From the NCBI RefSeq assembly GCF_030913365.1, contig NZ_CP133160.1, positions 3,696,001-3,760,000 on the forward strand: 64,000 nt of DNA. Direction: 5' to 3'. The notes beneath the pieces were generated by a model that ran no database searches, was not told the DNA's origin, and was given only the letters and a program-made list of their open reading frames with translations. Origin of the DNA: Stenotrophomonas sp. 24(2023) (GTDB lineage Bacteria > Pseudomonadota > Gammaproteobacteria > Xanthomonadales > Xanthomonadaceae). The position numbers and the translations under genes are program-made. Shown here in pieces: positions 7,921 through 16,404 of the stretch; position 1 is the stretch's first letter, and the number at the start of each line of letters is the position of its first letter.

Positions 7921-9990
7921 TCAGCCGAACTCGAAATTCATCGCGGGCAGGGCAGGGCCGACGAAGTCGCCCTGCACGTAATCCACGCCGGCACTGAACA
8001 GCAGGGTCATCGAATTGGCATCGCTGACGAACTCGGCGATGGTGCGGATGCCGGCTTCCTGCGCGCGCGTGGTGATCTGGCTGATGCGTTCGCTGTTCTC
8101 GCGGGTGGCGGCCAGGTCGCTGGTGAAGCCACGGTCGAGCTTGAGGAACTGGGGCTGGAAGTGCGCCAGCAACTGGAACGAGTCCAGCCCCGAGCCGAAC
8201 TGTTCCAGGCCCACGCGGCAGCCCAGTGGCGCCACAGCCGCCAGGAAATTCTGTGCGCTGCGCAGGTGGGTGAACACCTTCGCCTCCGGCGCGTGCAGCC
8301 ACAGCCGCTCGCCGGGCACGCCGTGCCTGTGCAGTTCGTTGCGCAGCGTGGCGATCATGCGAGGGTCGTCGAAGGAGTCGGGGGTGACCTTGACCAGCAT
8401 CTGTGTGGCATGGCCGGCGCGTGCGCGCTCGCCCAGCACGGCAATGGCGCGGGCGGCGACCCAGCAATTGATGTCCGACAGCAGGCCATGTTCCTCGGCG
8501 ATGCTCAGGAAGGCCGTCGGGCTCAGCAGTTCGCCGTGGTTCTCCAGCCGCAGGAAGGCCTCGTACAGTTCCAGCGGCTCGCCCTGCAGGTTCAGTACCG
8601 GCTGGTAGTGCAGCTGGAAGCCGTCACCGGCCAGTGCCTCGCGGATGCGGGCAACCCAGCGCTGGATGCGTTCCTCCTCCACCCGGTCGACCGCCGCCGG
8701 GTCGAACACGCGCACGGTGTTGCCCAGCGCCGATGCGGCCTTTGCGCATTCGGTCGCCCGTGCCAGTACCTGGCCGACGCTGGCGATCTTCTCGCCCACC
8801 TGCACGCCGCCGATGCTGACCGTGACGGTGGCCGAGCGGGCGCCGATGCTGAACACATGGGCCGCATAGGCGGCGCGGATGCGCTCGGCCAGGGCCATGG
8901 TCTCGGCATAGGCACCGGCCTGCAGCACGGCGAAGCTGTGCTCGCCGAACCGTGCCACGGCGGCCGGGTCACCGACCACATCGGCCAGCAGCGTGGCCAG
9001 TGCGCCGATCAGGGCGTCGGCCGAATCCAGGCCGATATCCGGCAGCAGGCGTGCGTAGTGGTCCGGCTCGACCAGCAGCAGGCCGAACTGGCCTTCGCTG
9101 CGCCCGGCCTGGGCCACCGCGTTTTCCATGTGGACCATGAAGGTGGGGCGGTTGAGCAGGCCGGTAACCTGGTCACGCTGGCGCAGGTCTTCCACTTCGC
9201 GCGCCAGCTCGGTGTCCAGGGCCAGGCGGCGGCGGAACACGACCTGCAGGCAGCTTTCACCTTCGTAGGTGGCGGCGGTGAATTCCATCGTGGCCGGGAA
9301 GGCGCTGCCGTCCTGGTGGCGTGCGTCGAGCTGGTACTGCGGCGGCGGCGCGTCACCCCGACTGAGCGATTTGAGCAGCTGCTTGAAGTCGTCCACGTGC
9401 TGGGCGGCGACCATGTCCAGCAGCGAGATGCCCTCGACATCGTCGAAATGCTCGTAGCCGAACATGTCCAGGTAGGCATCGTTGGCGCGGATGTGCATGC
9501 CCTCGTGCACGTAGGCGATGGGATCGCGCGAGGAGGCGATCAGCGCATCGCAGCGGCGTTCGGTCTCGCGCATCTGGGCCTCGATGCGGCGCAGGCCGCG
9601 ACGCGCCTGCAGGTCCACCCACTGGTCGCGGACCACCGCCAGCAGGTGCTCGGGCCGGCTGCGCAGGGCCAGGGCACGCAATCCCTGGGCGCTGGCCTGC
9701 ACCAGCTGCTCCTCGTCGATGCGCTCCACCAGCAGGATCATCGGGATGTCCTTGCCGCTGGCGGCGATCTGCTGGCTGACCAGCAGCAGCGGAATGCCCT
9801 GCGACGGCGACACCAGTACCAGGTCGATGGCCTGGCTGCCCAGCACCTGCACCAGCTCGTCGGCATTCTGCGGGCGCCACGGGCGTACCGCGATGCCACT
9901 GTTGCGCAGCGCGCTGACGATGGCTTCGGCGTGTTCCCCGCTGTCTTCGACGATCAGCAGGCGGATGGTGATGTCGTTGGCGTTTTGCAT
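7921..9990 (-). CDS. fimX: FimX-type degenerate GGDEF/EAL c-di-GMP effector for type IV pili
   Basis: The 689-residue protein has the FimX architecture: a receiver-like domain (about residues 8-125), a PAS domain (about 140-260), a GGDEF-like domain (about 270-425) and an EAL domain (about 435-689). Catalytic motifs are altered. The receiver has VSPSQG where a phospho-acceptor Asp is expected, the GGDEF loop reads RFGEHSFAV, EAL reads YEAFLR, and the DDFG motif reads LEQFGSG. In FimX of Pseudomonas and Xanthomonas such domains bind c-di-GMP without making or cleaving it and act with PilZ to control type IV pili. Length equals the Xanthomonas protein as I recall it. The start has a GGGGAG site. 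Confidence 0.82.
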   Translation of the reverse strand: MQNANDITIRLLIVEDSGEHAEAIVSALRNSGIAVRPWRPQNADELVQVLGSQAIDLVLVSPSQGIPLLLVSQQIAASGKDIPMILLVERIDEEQLVQASAQGLRALALRSRPEHLLAVVRDQWVDLQARRGLRRIEAQMRETERRCDALIASSRDPIAYVHEGMHIRANDAYLDMFGYEHFDDVEGISLLDMVAAQHVDDFKQLLKSLSRGDAPPPQYQLDARHQDGSAFPATMEFTAATYEGESCLQVVFRRRLALDTELAREVEDLRQRDQVTGLLNRPTFMVHMENAVAQAGRSEGQFGLLLVEPDHYARLLPDIGLDSADALIGALATLLADVVGDPAAVARFGEHSFAVLQAGAYAETMALAERIRAAYAAHVFSIGARSATVTVSIGGVQVGEKIASVGQVLARATECAKAASALGNTVRVFDPAAVDRVEEERIQRWVARIREALAGDGFQLHYQPVLNLQGEPLELYEAFLRLENHGELLSPTAFLSIAEEHGLLSDINCWVAARAIAVLGERARAGHATQMLVKVTPDSFDDPRMIATLRNELHRHGVPGERLWLHAPEAKVFTHLRSAQNFLAAVAPLGCRVGLEQFGSGLDSFQLLAHFQPQFLKLDRGFTSDLAATRENSERISQITTRAQEAGIRTIAEFVSDANSMTLLFSAGVDYVQGDFVGPALPAMNFEFG

Positions 9991-10080
9991 GTACTACTCC
10001 CCGATCTGCAGATTAGATACACGATGCGCGCCGCTGCGTCCATGCGCGCGGCTGTCGCGGCGCAGGAACGGCGAAGGGGG

Positions 10081-11310
10081 TCACACCACGCTGCCGGCGG
10101 CGTGGCCGCTGGCCCAGGCCCACTGGAAGTTGTAGCCGCCCAGCCAGCCGGTCACGTCAAGCACTTCGCCGATGAAATGCAGGCCGGGACAGCGCCGGGA
10201 TTCGAAGGTGGACGAGGACACCTCGGCGGTATCCACGCCCCCCAGGGTGACCTCGGCGGTGCGATAGCCTTCGGTACCACTGGCCACCAGCGGGAACGCG
10301 CCCAGCAGCTGGGCGGCCTGGCGCAGCTGCGGCTCATCGATCTGGCGCACCGGGCGGTCCGGCAGCCAGTGTTCGCACAACCGCTGGGCCAGGCGTTTGG
10401 GCAGCACCTCGGCCAGCACCGTGCGCAGCTCGGCGGCCGGGCGCTCGCGCTTCATCTGGCGCAGCCACTCGGCAGCGTCCTGGCCGGGCAGCAGGTCCAG
10501 CGCCAGCGCATCGCCGGGTTGCCAGAACGAGGAGATCTGCAGGATCACCGGGCCACTGACGCCACGGTGGGTGATCAGCATCGAGTTGCGGAAGCTGACG
10601 TCGTTGCAGCGGGCTTCGACCGGCAACGCGACACCGCTGAGCTCGGCCAGGCGTTCCTGGTGCGTACCGCTGAGGGTCAGCGGCACCAGCCCGGCACGGG
10701 TAGGCAGCACGGCATGGCCGAACTGGCGGGCGATCTCATAGCCGAAGCCGGTCGCGCCGAGGCTGGGAATGGACAGCCCGCCGGTCGCCACCACCAGCGA
10801 GGCCGCATGGAACATCCCCTGTGCGGTATGCACGCGGAACCCGTCGCTGCCGCGCTCGATGCGGTCCACGCCGCAGTGCGTACGGATCTGCACGCCGGCC
10901 GCCTGGCACTCGTCCAGCAGCATCTTCACGATCTGCTTGGAGGACACATCGCAGAACAGCTGGCCCAGTTCCTTTTCGTGATAGGCGATGCCGTGGCGCT
11001 CGACCATCTCGATGAAGTGCCACGGCGAATAGCGGGCCAGCGCGGATTTGCAGAAATGCGGGTTGGCCGACAGGAAATTGGCCGGGGTGGTGCCGGTGTT
11101 GGTGAAGTTGCAGCGGCCGCCGCCGGACATCAGGATCTTCTTGCCGACCTTGTTGGCATGGTCGATGACCTGCACGAAGCGGCCGCGCTGGCCAGCGGTC
11201 AGCGCGCACATCAAGCCGGCCGCGCCGGCACCGATCACCAGCACATCGCAGGCGATCACGCCGTTCCTGCCGGGCGAGCCCCCGCCGCGCGCCTCCATCG
11301 CCGCGCTCAT
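10081..11310 (-). CDS. NAD(P)/FAD-dependent oxidoreductase, HI0933/YhiN family
   Basis: A 409-residue flavoprotein of uncertain substrate. It has an N-terminal FAD-binding motif [15 protein letters not shown] (about residues 24-38), the family signature [10 protein letters not shown], a second glycine-rich stretch [20 protein letters not shown], and a C-terminal [40 protein letters not shown] pattern typical of HI0933-like proteins. The ATG at 11310 overlaps the yaeQ stop by four bases (ATGA), indicating translational coupling. A second in-frame ATG lies at 11298. The family's physiological role is not established. Confidence 0.9.
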   Translation of the reverse strand: [409 protein letters not shown]

Positions 11311-11855
11311 TCCTTGGCGCGCTTGCGCCAGGCCGGAATGACGTCCAGCTGCAGCTGGTCGTTCAGCAGTTGCACCTCGCCGTCCTGGATCAGCACGCTC
11401 CAGCGCATGGCACGCTGGATCTGCTGCCCCCACTGCTCGACGAAGCCGCCGTCGAGGTCCAGCACCGACAGGTTGTCGAAGCGGGCCAGGGATTTGCCCT
11501 GCTTGCCCCACCAGATGTCCGAAGCATTGCCGCCGTAGTTGACCACCTGCACCCGCCGGCTGCGGTTGCAGGCCTTGCGGATGCGCGATTCGTCGGGGTG
11601 GCCCAGGTCGATCCACTGCAGGATGTCGCCGGTGTAGTCGTGCTGCCACAGGTCCGGTTCGTCATCGGTGCTCAGGCCGCGGCCGAATTCCAGGCGGTCG
11701 TCGGCATTCAGCGCGAAGGCCAGCAGGCGCACCATCAGGCGCTCGTCGGTTTCCGACGGGTGCTGGGCCAGGGTCAGGTTGTGGGTCGCGTAGTAGCCGC
11801 GATCCATGTCGCTGATCTGCAGCTCGGCCTTGCGGATGGTGGCGGTGAGGGCCAT
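11307..11855 (-). CDS. yaeQ: YaeQ family protein
   Basis: A 182-residue product matching the YaeQ family in length (E. coli YaeQ, about 181) and in conserved stretches: MALTATIRKAELQISDMDRGYY at the start, LDLGHPDESRIRKAC in the middle and WKR-rich C-terminal end. The fold is related to PD-(D/E)XK nucleases, and the biochemical role is unclear. It is followed by the yhiN-like gene with a 4-base overlap and preceded by yaiI 67 bases away on the same strand. Confidence 0.92.
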   Translation of the reverse strand: MALTATIRKAELQISDMDRGYYATHNLTLAQHPSETDERLMVRLLAFALNADDRLEFGRGLSTDDEPDLWQHDYTGDILQWIDLGHPDESRIRKACNRSRRVQVVNYGGNASDIWWGKQGKSLARFDNLSVLDLDGGFVEQWGQQIQRAMRWSVLIQDGEVQLLNDQLQLDVIPAWRKRAKE

Positions 11856-11922
11856 GGGAATTCCGGGGGCAAAGACCGCCCATGATAGAGGGTCGGCCGG
11901 CAGGCTGCCCATGCAGCCCGGG

Positions 11923-12399
11923 TCAGTGCCGCCCGATGCGGGCCAGCCAGCGGTCCAGCGCGGCGCCGAAGGCCTGGCGGTCGCGCGCGTGCAGCGGGGG
12001 AGGGCCGCCCGTCTGTACCCCGGCGCCGCGCAGTTCCTCCATGAAATTGCGCACCGACAGGCGCTGGGCGATGGTGTCGGCGGTATACAGCTCGCCACGC
12101 GGGTGCAGGGCCAGCGCGCCACGCTCCAGGACCAGGGCGGCCAGCGGGATGTCCTGGGTCACCACCAGGTCGCCGGGGGCGACCCGTTCGACGATGGCGC
12201 TGTCGGCCACGTCCAGCCCCTGCGGGACCTGGATGGCCCGGATCCAGCGCGAGGGCGGGGTGCGGATCCACTGGTTGGCCACCAGGGTCAGCTCCAGGCC
12301 AACCCGTTCGGCGGCGCGGAACAGGATGTCGCGGATGACCACGGGACAGGCGTCAGCGTCCACCCAGATGCGGGGACGGGCGGATTCAGGTTCATTCAT
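11923..12399 (-). CDS. yaiI: YaiI/YqxD family (UPF0178) protein
   Basis: A 158-residue protein with the family motif [22 protein letters not shown] at the N-terminus, followed by [31 protein letters not shown] and the terminal [14 protein letters not shown]. The family (DUF188) has a PIN-like fold and no settled function. The start at 12399 is only six bases after a TACACT box, which suggests a leaderless transcript. Confidence 0.92.
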   Translation of the reverse strand: MNEPESARPRIWVDADACPVVIRDILFRAAERVGLELTLVANQWIRTPPSRWIRAIQVPQGLDVADSAIVERVAPGDLVVTQDIPLAALVLERGALALHPRGELYTADTIAQRLSVRNFMEELRGAGVQTGGPPPLHARDRQAFGAALDRWLARIGRH

Positions 12400-12405
12400 C
12401 CGGGC

Positions 12406-12411
12406 AGTGTA
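12406..12411 (-). promoter_or_regulatory. putative -10 box directly before yaiI
   Basis: TACACT on the minus strand ends six bases before the yaiI ATG. If used, the transcript would start at or near the start codon. Confidence 0.35.
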
Positions 12412-12700
12412 GAGTAGGAAAAACCTGAATGGGGACTCGGGTTTAGCCGCGATTGGCTGTCAGCCCTTGCCACGCCTAGCGCCCGGCGGCCGCCAATGAA
12501 TAGCGGGGCTATCGCTTTTTCCAAAAAACCCGCGTATCGTGCGACCCACTGTGTTTGCTAGGGTCACCGTGAATCGTGGCCTGGTGCAGTTGATCTCACG
12601 ATCCGCTCATCGATCCGCTTTACCAACGCCTGCAACTCAGTCTCGGCCCCGATACCCGGTGGCTGCGATTTTTTTCAACATAGTTCCAGGAGTTAGTAAA
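12412..12700 (+). promoter_or_regulatory. upstream region and probable long 5' leader of the cold-shock gene
   Basis: This gene-free stretch separates yaiI (minus) from the csp gene. Long structured leaders are usual for CspA-type mRNAs. A possible stem joins ATCGTG near 12574 with CACGAT near 12598, and a T-rich tract lies at 12669-12675 before the ribosome binding site. The transcription start cannot be fixed from sequence. Confidence 0.35.
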
Positions 12701-12910
12701 ATGTCTGATCGTCAGACCGGCACCGTCAAGTGGTTCAACGACGCCAAGGGCTTCGGCTTCATCACCCCGGAAAGCGGCCCGGACCTGTTCGTGCACTTCC
12801 GCGCCATCCAGGGCACCGGCTTCAAGACCCTGCAGGAAGGCCAGAAGGTCACCTTCATCGCCGTCCAGGGCCAGAAGGGCATGCAGGCTGACCAGGTGCA
12901 GGCGGTCTAA
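12701..12910 (+). CDS. cold-shock domain protein, CspA family
   Basis: A 69-residue single-domain cold-shock protein. RNA-binding motifs KGFGFITP (RNP1, about residues 16-23) and DLFVHF (RNP2, about 29-34) are both intact, and the start [11 protein letters not shown] is typical. It should bind single-stranded RNA or DNA and melt RNA structure. It is preceded by a 301-base gene-free stretch that includes a likely long leader, and the ATG at 12701 has CAGGAG ten bases upstream. Several paralogues usually exist in one genome, so no numbered symbol is given. Confidence 0.95.
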   Translation: MSDRQTGTVKWFNDAKGFGFITPESGPDLFVHFRAIQGTGFKTLQEGQKVTFIAVQGQKGMQADQVQAV

Positions 12911-12936
12911 TCCGTCTGCTGCCCTACGGTAGCCAG

Positions 12937-12967
12937 AACGCCGGAAGCGAAAGCTTCCGGCGTTTTT
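12937..12967 (+). terminator. Rho-independent terminator of the cold-shock gene
   Basis: A 12-bp perfect stem (AACGCCGGAAGC and its complement) with a GAAA loop runs into a T-run. Confidence 0.92.
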
Positions 12968-13033
12968 GTTTTGGGGACCGCCGGTTCACGGCCCCGGCAC
13001 TACCCTCGGATCACCCCTTTTCCGGAAACCGCC

Positions 13034-13723
13034 ATGCGCATCGTCCACCACCTGGAAAACTCCCGTTCGCTGCGCGTGCTGTGGATGCTGGAGGAGCTGG
13101 GGCTGGACTACGAACTGCGGCAGTACCCGCGTGATCCGAAAACCCTGCTGGCGCCGCCGGCGCTGCGGCAGGTCCACCCGCTGGGCAAGGCGCCGGTGCT
13201 GCAGGATGGCGGGCATGTCCTGGCCGAATCCGGGGCGATCCTGGACTATCTTGCCGACCGCTACGACACCCAGCGCCAGTTCTCGCCCGCGGCCGCACCG
13301 GCCGACAGCGCCGAGCGCATCGCCTACCGCTACTGGCTGCACTACGCCGAAGGCTCGGCCATGCCACCGCTGCTGCTGACCCTGGTGGTCGGCCGCATCC
13401 GCACGGCACCGATGCCGTTCTTCGCGCGCCCGATCGCCCGGCGCATTGCCGACAAGGCCGAACGCAGCTTCGTCGGCCCGCAGCGCCGCCTGCACCTGGA
13501 CTGGATGGAACAGCGCCTGGGCCAAAGCCCATGGTTTGCCGGCGAGCGCTTCAGCGCGGCCGACATCCAGATGAGCTTCCCGATCCAGGCGGCGGCAGCC
13601 CGCGGCGACGGCCTTGCGGACAAGCCGGCACTGCGCGGTTTCCTGCAGCGCATCGCCGAACGCCCTGCCTACCAGCGTGCCGAGGCGCACGGCGGCAGCC
13701 TGCAGGCCCTGCGCGGCGATTGA
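13034..13723 (+). CDS. glutathione S-transferase family protein
   Basis: A 229-residue protein with an N-terminal thioredoxin-like glutathione-binding domain (IVHHLENSRSLRVLWMLEELGLDYEL, then HPLGKAPVLQDGGHVLAESGAILDYLADRY, where the ES pair binds the glutathione gamma-glutamyl group) and a C-terminal helical domain ending with FAGERFSAADIQMSFP. This is the usual bacterial GST build. The substrate cannot be read from sequence. It lies 32 bases upstream of selO on the same strand, so the two redox-related genes probably share a transcript. Confidence 0.92.
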   Translation: MRIVHHLENSRSLRVLWMLEELGLDYELRQYPRDPKTLLAPPALRQVHPLGKAPVLQDGGHVLAESGAILDYLADRYDTQRQFSPAAAPADSAERIAYRYWLHYAEGSAMPPLLLTLVVGRIRTAPMPFFARPIARRIADKAERSFVGPQRRLHLDWMEQRLGQSPWFAGERFSAADIQMSFPIQAAAARGDGLADKPALRGFLQRIAERPAYQRAEAHGGSLQALRGD

Positions 13724-13755
13724 GGCAGGGCCGTGGCGCCCCCATGCTGTGCTGC

Positions 13756-15321
13756 ATGGACGCCTATGCCCCCCGCTTCGACAACCGCCTGCGCACCCTG
13801 CTGCCGGGTGATCCCGAAACCGGCCCGCGCCGCCGCGAGGTGCGCGGTGCTGCCTGGTCGGAGGTACTGCCCACCCCGGTGGCCGATCCCACGTTGCTGG
13901 CCTGGTCGCCGGAGGTGGCCGGGTTGCTTGGCTTCGATGCGGCCAGCGTCGCCACGGCGGATTTCGCCCGCGTATTCGGCGGCAACGCGTTGTACCCGGG
14001 CATGCAGCCGTGGGCGGCCAACTACGGCGGCCACCAGTTCGGGCATTGGGCCGGGCAGCTGGGCGATGGCCGGGCGATTTCACTGGGGGAGCTGGTAGCG
14101 GCCGATGGCCGGTACTGGGAACTGCAGTTGAAGGGCGCCGGGCCCACGCCCTATTCGCGGGGCGCCGATGGCCGCGCAGTGCTGCGCTCGTCCATCCGCG
14201 AATTCCTCTGCAGCGAAGCCATGCACCACCTGGGCGTGCCCACCACGCGGGCACTGTCGCTGGTGGGCACCGGCGAGGCGGTGGTGCGGGACATGTTCTA
14301 TGACGGCCACCCGCAACCGGAGCCCGGTGCGGTGGTGTGCCGCGTCGCGCCGTCGTTCATCCGCTTCGGCACCTTCGAGCTGCCGGCATCGCGCGGTGAA
14401 ACCACTTTGCTGGCCCAGCTGGCCGAGGCCTGCATCCGCCGTGATTTCCCCGCGCTGCAGGGGCAGGGCGAGACGCTGCTGGGTGACTGGTTCGCGCAGA
14501 TCGCCGTGCGTACCGCCGAAATGGTCGCGCACTGGATGCGGGTCGGCTTCGTGCACGGGGTGATGAATACCGACAACCTGTCCGTGCTGGGCCTCACCCT
14601 GGACTACGGCCCCTATGGCTGGGTGGAGGATTACGACCCGGACTGGACCCCCAATACCACCGATGCGCAGGGGCGGCGCTACCGCTTCGGTACCCAGCCG
14701 CAGGTGGCCTACTGGAACCTGGGCCGGCTGGCGCAGGCGCTGTCGCCGCTGTTTGCCGATGTGGCCCCGCTGCAGGCCGGGCTGGCCGCGTTCCAGTCCA
14801 CCTTCGTGGCCTGCACCCGCCGCGACGCCGCCGCCAAGCTGGGGCTGTCCGCCGCCAGCGATGCCGATCTGCAGCTGTACCAGCGCTGGCAGCAGCTGAT
14901 GCACGAGGGCAGCATGGACATGACCCTGGCCTGGCGTGCCTTGATGCGGATCGACCCGGCGGCGCCCGATGCTGCCGTACTGGAGGCGGTGTACTACGAC
15001 CAGGCCCGCCGGCAGGCCGTGCAGGCGCCGCTGGCGCAGTGGCTGCAGGACTATGCCGCGCGCCTGCGTGACGACCCGCTGGCCGCGCCCGAGCGGCAGG
15101 CCAGGATGGGCGCGGCCAACCCGCTGTACGTGCTGCGCAACTGGCTGGCGCAGGAAGCCATCGACCGTGCCGAGCAGGGCGACATGGAGGGCGTGGAGGC
15201 GCTGCAGGCCGTGCTGCGTGATCCGTACACCGAGCGGGACGGGCTGGCGCACTTCGCCGGCAAGCGCCCGGCCTGGGCCGACAACCGCGCCGGCTGCTCG
15301 ATGCTGTCCTGCAGTTCGTGA
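13756..15321 (+). CDS. selO: protein adenylyltransferase SelO (YdiU)
   Basis: SelO is a pseudokinase-fold enzyme that transfers AMP from ATP onto Ser, Thr or Tyr of target proteins; targets in E. coli include glutaredoxin and the family is linked to redox stress. The 521-residue product has SGHQF-like [17 protein letters not shown], the nucleotide-binding [24 protein letters not shown], and [22 protein letters not shown] holding the metal-binding residues. It ends SCSS with the conserved cysteine. The start is the ATG at 13756; an ATG at 13744 would add four residues. Confidence 0.95.
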   Translation: MDAYAPRFDNRLRTLLPGDPETGPRRREVRGAAWSEVLPTPVADPTLLAWSPEVAGLLGFDAASVATADFARVFGGNALYPGMQPWAANYGGHQFGHWAGQLGDGRAISLGELVAADGRYWELQLKGAGPTPYSRGADGRAVLRSSIREFLCSEAMHHLGVPTTRALSLVGTGEAVVRDMFYDGHPQPEPGAVVCRVAPSFIRFGTFELPASRGETTLLAQLAEACIRRDFPALQGQGETLLGDWFAQIAVRTAEMVAHWMRVGFVHGVMNTDNLSVLGLTLDYGPYGWVEDYDPDWTPNTTDAQGRRYRFGTQPQVAYWNLGRLAQALSPLFADVAPLQAGLAAFQSTFVACTRRDAAAKLGLSAASDADLQLYQRWQQLMHEGSMDMTLAWRALMRIDPAAPDAAVLEAVYYDQARRQAVQAPLAQWLQDYAARLRDDPLAAPERQARMGAANPLYVLRNWLAQEAIDRAEQGDMEGVEALQAVLRDPYTERDGLAHFAGKRPAWADNRAGCSMLSCSS

Positions 15322-15448
15322 GCGATTGGGTCAGGGCTGCGCGCGCCCTCTGGCAGACGAAGGCTGCGCGCAGCCCGGCCGACACCCCCGGCAGGCAGGC
15401 GGCGCCGGGAACAGGTACCCTATGCCGCCATCAGATAGCCAACGTGAC

Positions 15449-15985
15449 ATGACCGACGCCCTCGTCGCTCCGCAGTGGGCCTCCCGCCTGCGCGACATCG
15501 CCGACTTCCCCAAGCCCGGCATCCTGTTCAAGGACATCATGCCGCTGCTTGCCCATGCCGAGGATTTCCGCGGGGCGATCAGTGCCATGGCCGATCGCTG
15601 GCGCGAACAGAAGCTGGATGCGGTGGTGGGCATCGAATCGCGCGGTTTCATCCTCGGCGCGGCGATGGCACTGGAACTGGGCGTGGGCTTCGTGCCGGTA
15701 CGCAAGCCGGGCAAGCTGCCGGGCAAGGTGCTGCGCGAGGAGTACACGCTGGAATACCGCAGCGACTGCATCGAGATCCATGCCGACGCACTGCCGGCCG
15801 GCGCGCGGGTGGCCCTCATCGATGATGTGCTGGCGACCGGTGGCACGCTGGTGGCGGCGCTGTCGCTGGTGCGCCGCCTGGGCGTGGACGTGGTCGGCGC
15901 CGGGGTGCTGGTCGAGCTGGATGGCCTGGGTGGCCGCGGCCGCTGGGACGCCAGCCTGCCGTTGCACACCGAACTGGTGTTCTGA
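15449..15985 (+). CDS. apt: adenine phosphoribosyltransferase
   Basis: Apt salvages adenine with PRPP to give AMP. The 178-residue protein contains [16 protein letters not shown] near the N-terminus, [22 protein letters not shown], and the PRPP-binding signature [14 protein letters not shown] (about residues 124-137). Length fits the family. The ATG at 15449 is chosen because family members start close to this position; an in-frame ATG at 15422 would add nine residues. It is followed by a palindrome array rather than a simple terminator. Confidence 0.95.
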   Translation: MTDALVAPQWASRLRDIADFPKPGILFKDIMPLLAHAEDFRGAISAMADRWREQKLDAVVGIESRGFILGAAMALELGVGFVPVRKPGKLPGKVLREEYTLEYRSDCIEIHADALPAGARVALIDDVLATGGTLVAALSLVRRLGVDVVGAGVLVELDGLGGRGRWDASLPLHTELVF

Positions 15986-16002
15986 CCCCGGCCGCCTGGA
16001 AC

Positions 16003-16379
16003 GGCCAACCAAGGTTGGCCACTACCCAGTGAATCCCGTTGAACCGGTAGCCGCCAACCTTGGTGGCGTTCCAGTGAATCCCGTTGAACCGGTAGCCGCC
16101 AACCTTGGTTGGCGTTCCAGCGAATCCCGATGAGCCGGTAGCCGCCAACCTTGGTTGGCGTTCCAGCGAATCCCGTTGAACCGGTAGCCGCCAACCTTGG
16201 TTGGCATTCCAGCGAATCCCGATGAGCCGGTAGTCGCCAATCCTGGTTGGCATTCCAGTGAATCCCGATGAACCGGTAGCCGCCAACCTTGGTTGGCGTT
16301 CCAGCGAATCCCGATGAGCCGGTAGTCGCCAACCTTGGTTGGCGCTGCCTGGATGGGCCAACCAAGGTTGGCCACCACC
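16003..16379. repeat. tandem array of GTAG (SMAG-type) palindromes, 46-bp period
   Basis: Seven direct copies of a 46-bp unit begin at 16046, 16091, 16137, 16183, 16229, 16275 and 16321. Each opens with GGTAG and the palindrome GCCAACCTTGGTTGGC, followed by a linker near TTCCAGCGAATCCCGATGA. The first copy lacks one base. Inverted copies of the same palindrome flank the array at 16003-16026 and 16356-16379. The array occupies nearly the whole apt-dbpA gap between convergent genes. Linker and stem repeat together, so it is not a CRISPR array. Confidence 0.9.
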
Positions 16380-16404
16380 ACGTCGAATCGCCGCCCGACG
16401 GCAG

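Noticed and set aside
8161..11538. Open frame of 1125 codons on the plus strand.
   Set aside because: It lies antisense to fimX, the yhiN-like gene and yaeQ, all strong family matches. Long antisense frames are expected at this GC content.
16003..16379. CRISPR array candidate (regular 46-bp spacing of a palindromic repeat).
   Set aside because: The linkers between the palindromes are themselves repeated, no leader or cas genes are present, and the stem matches GTAG repeats elsewhere in the window.
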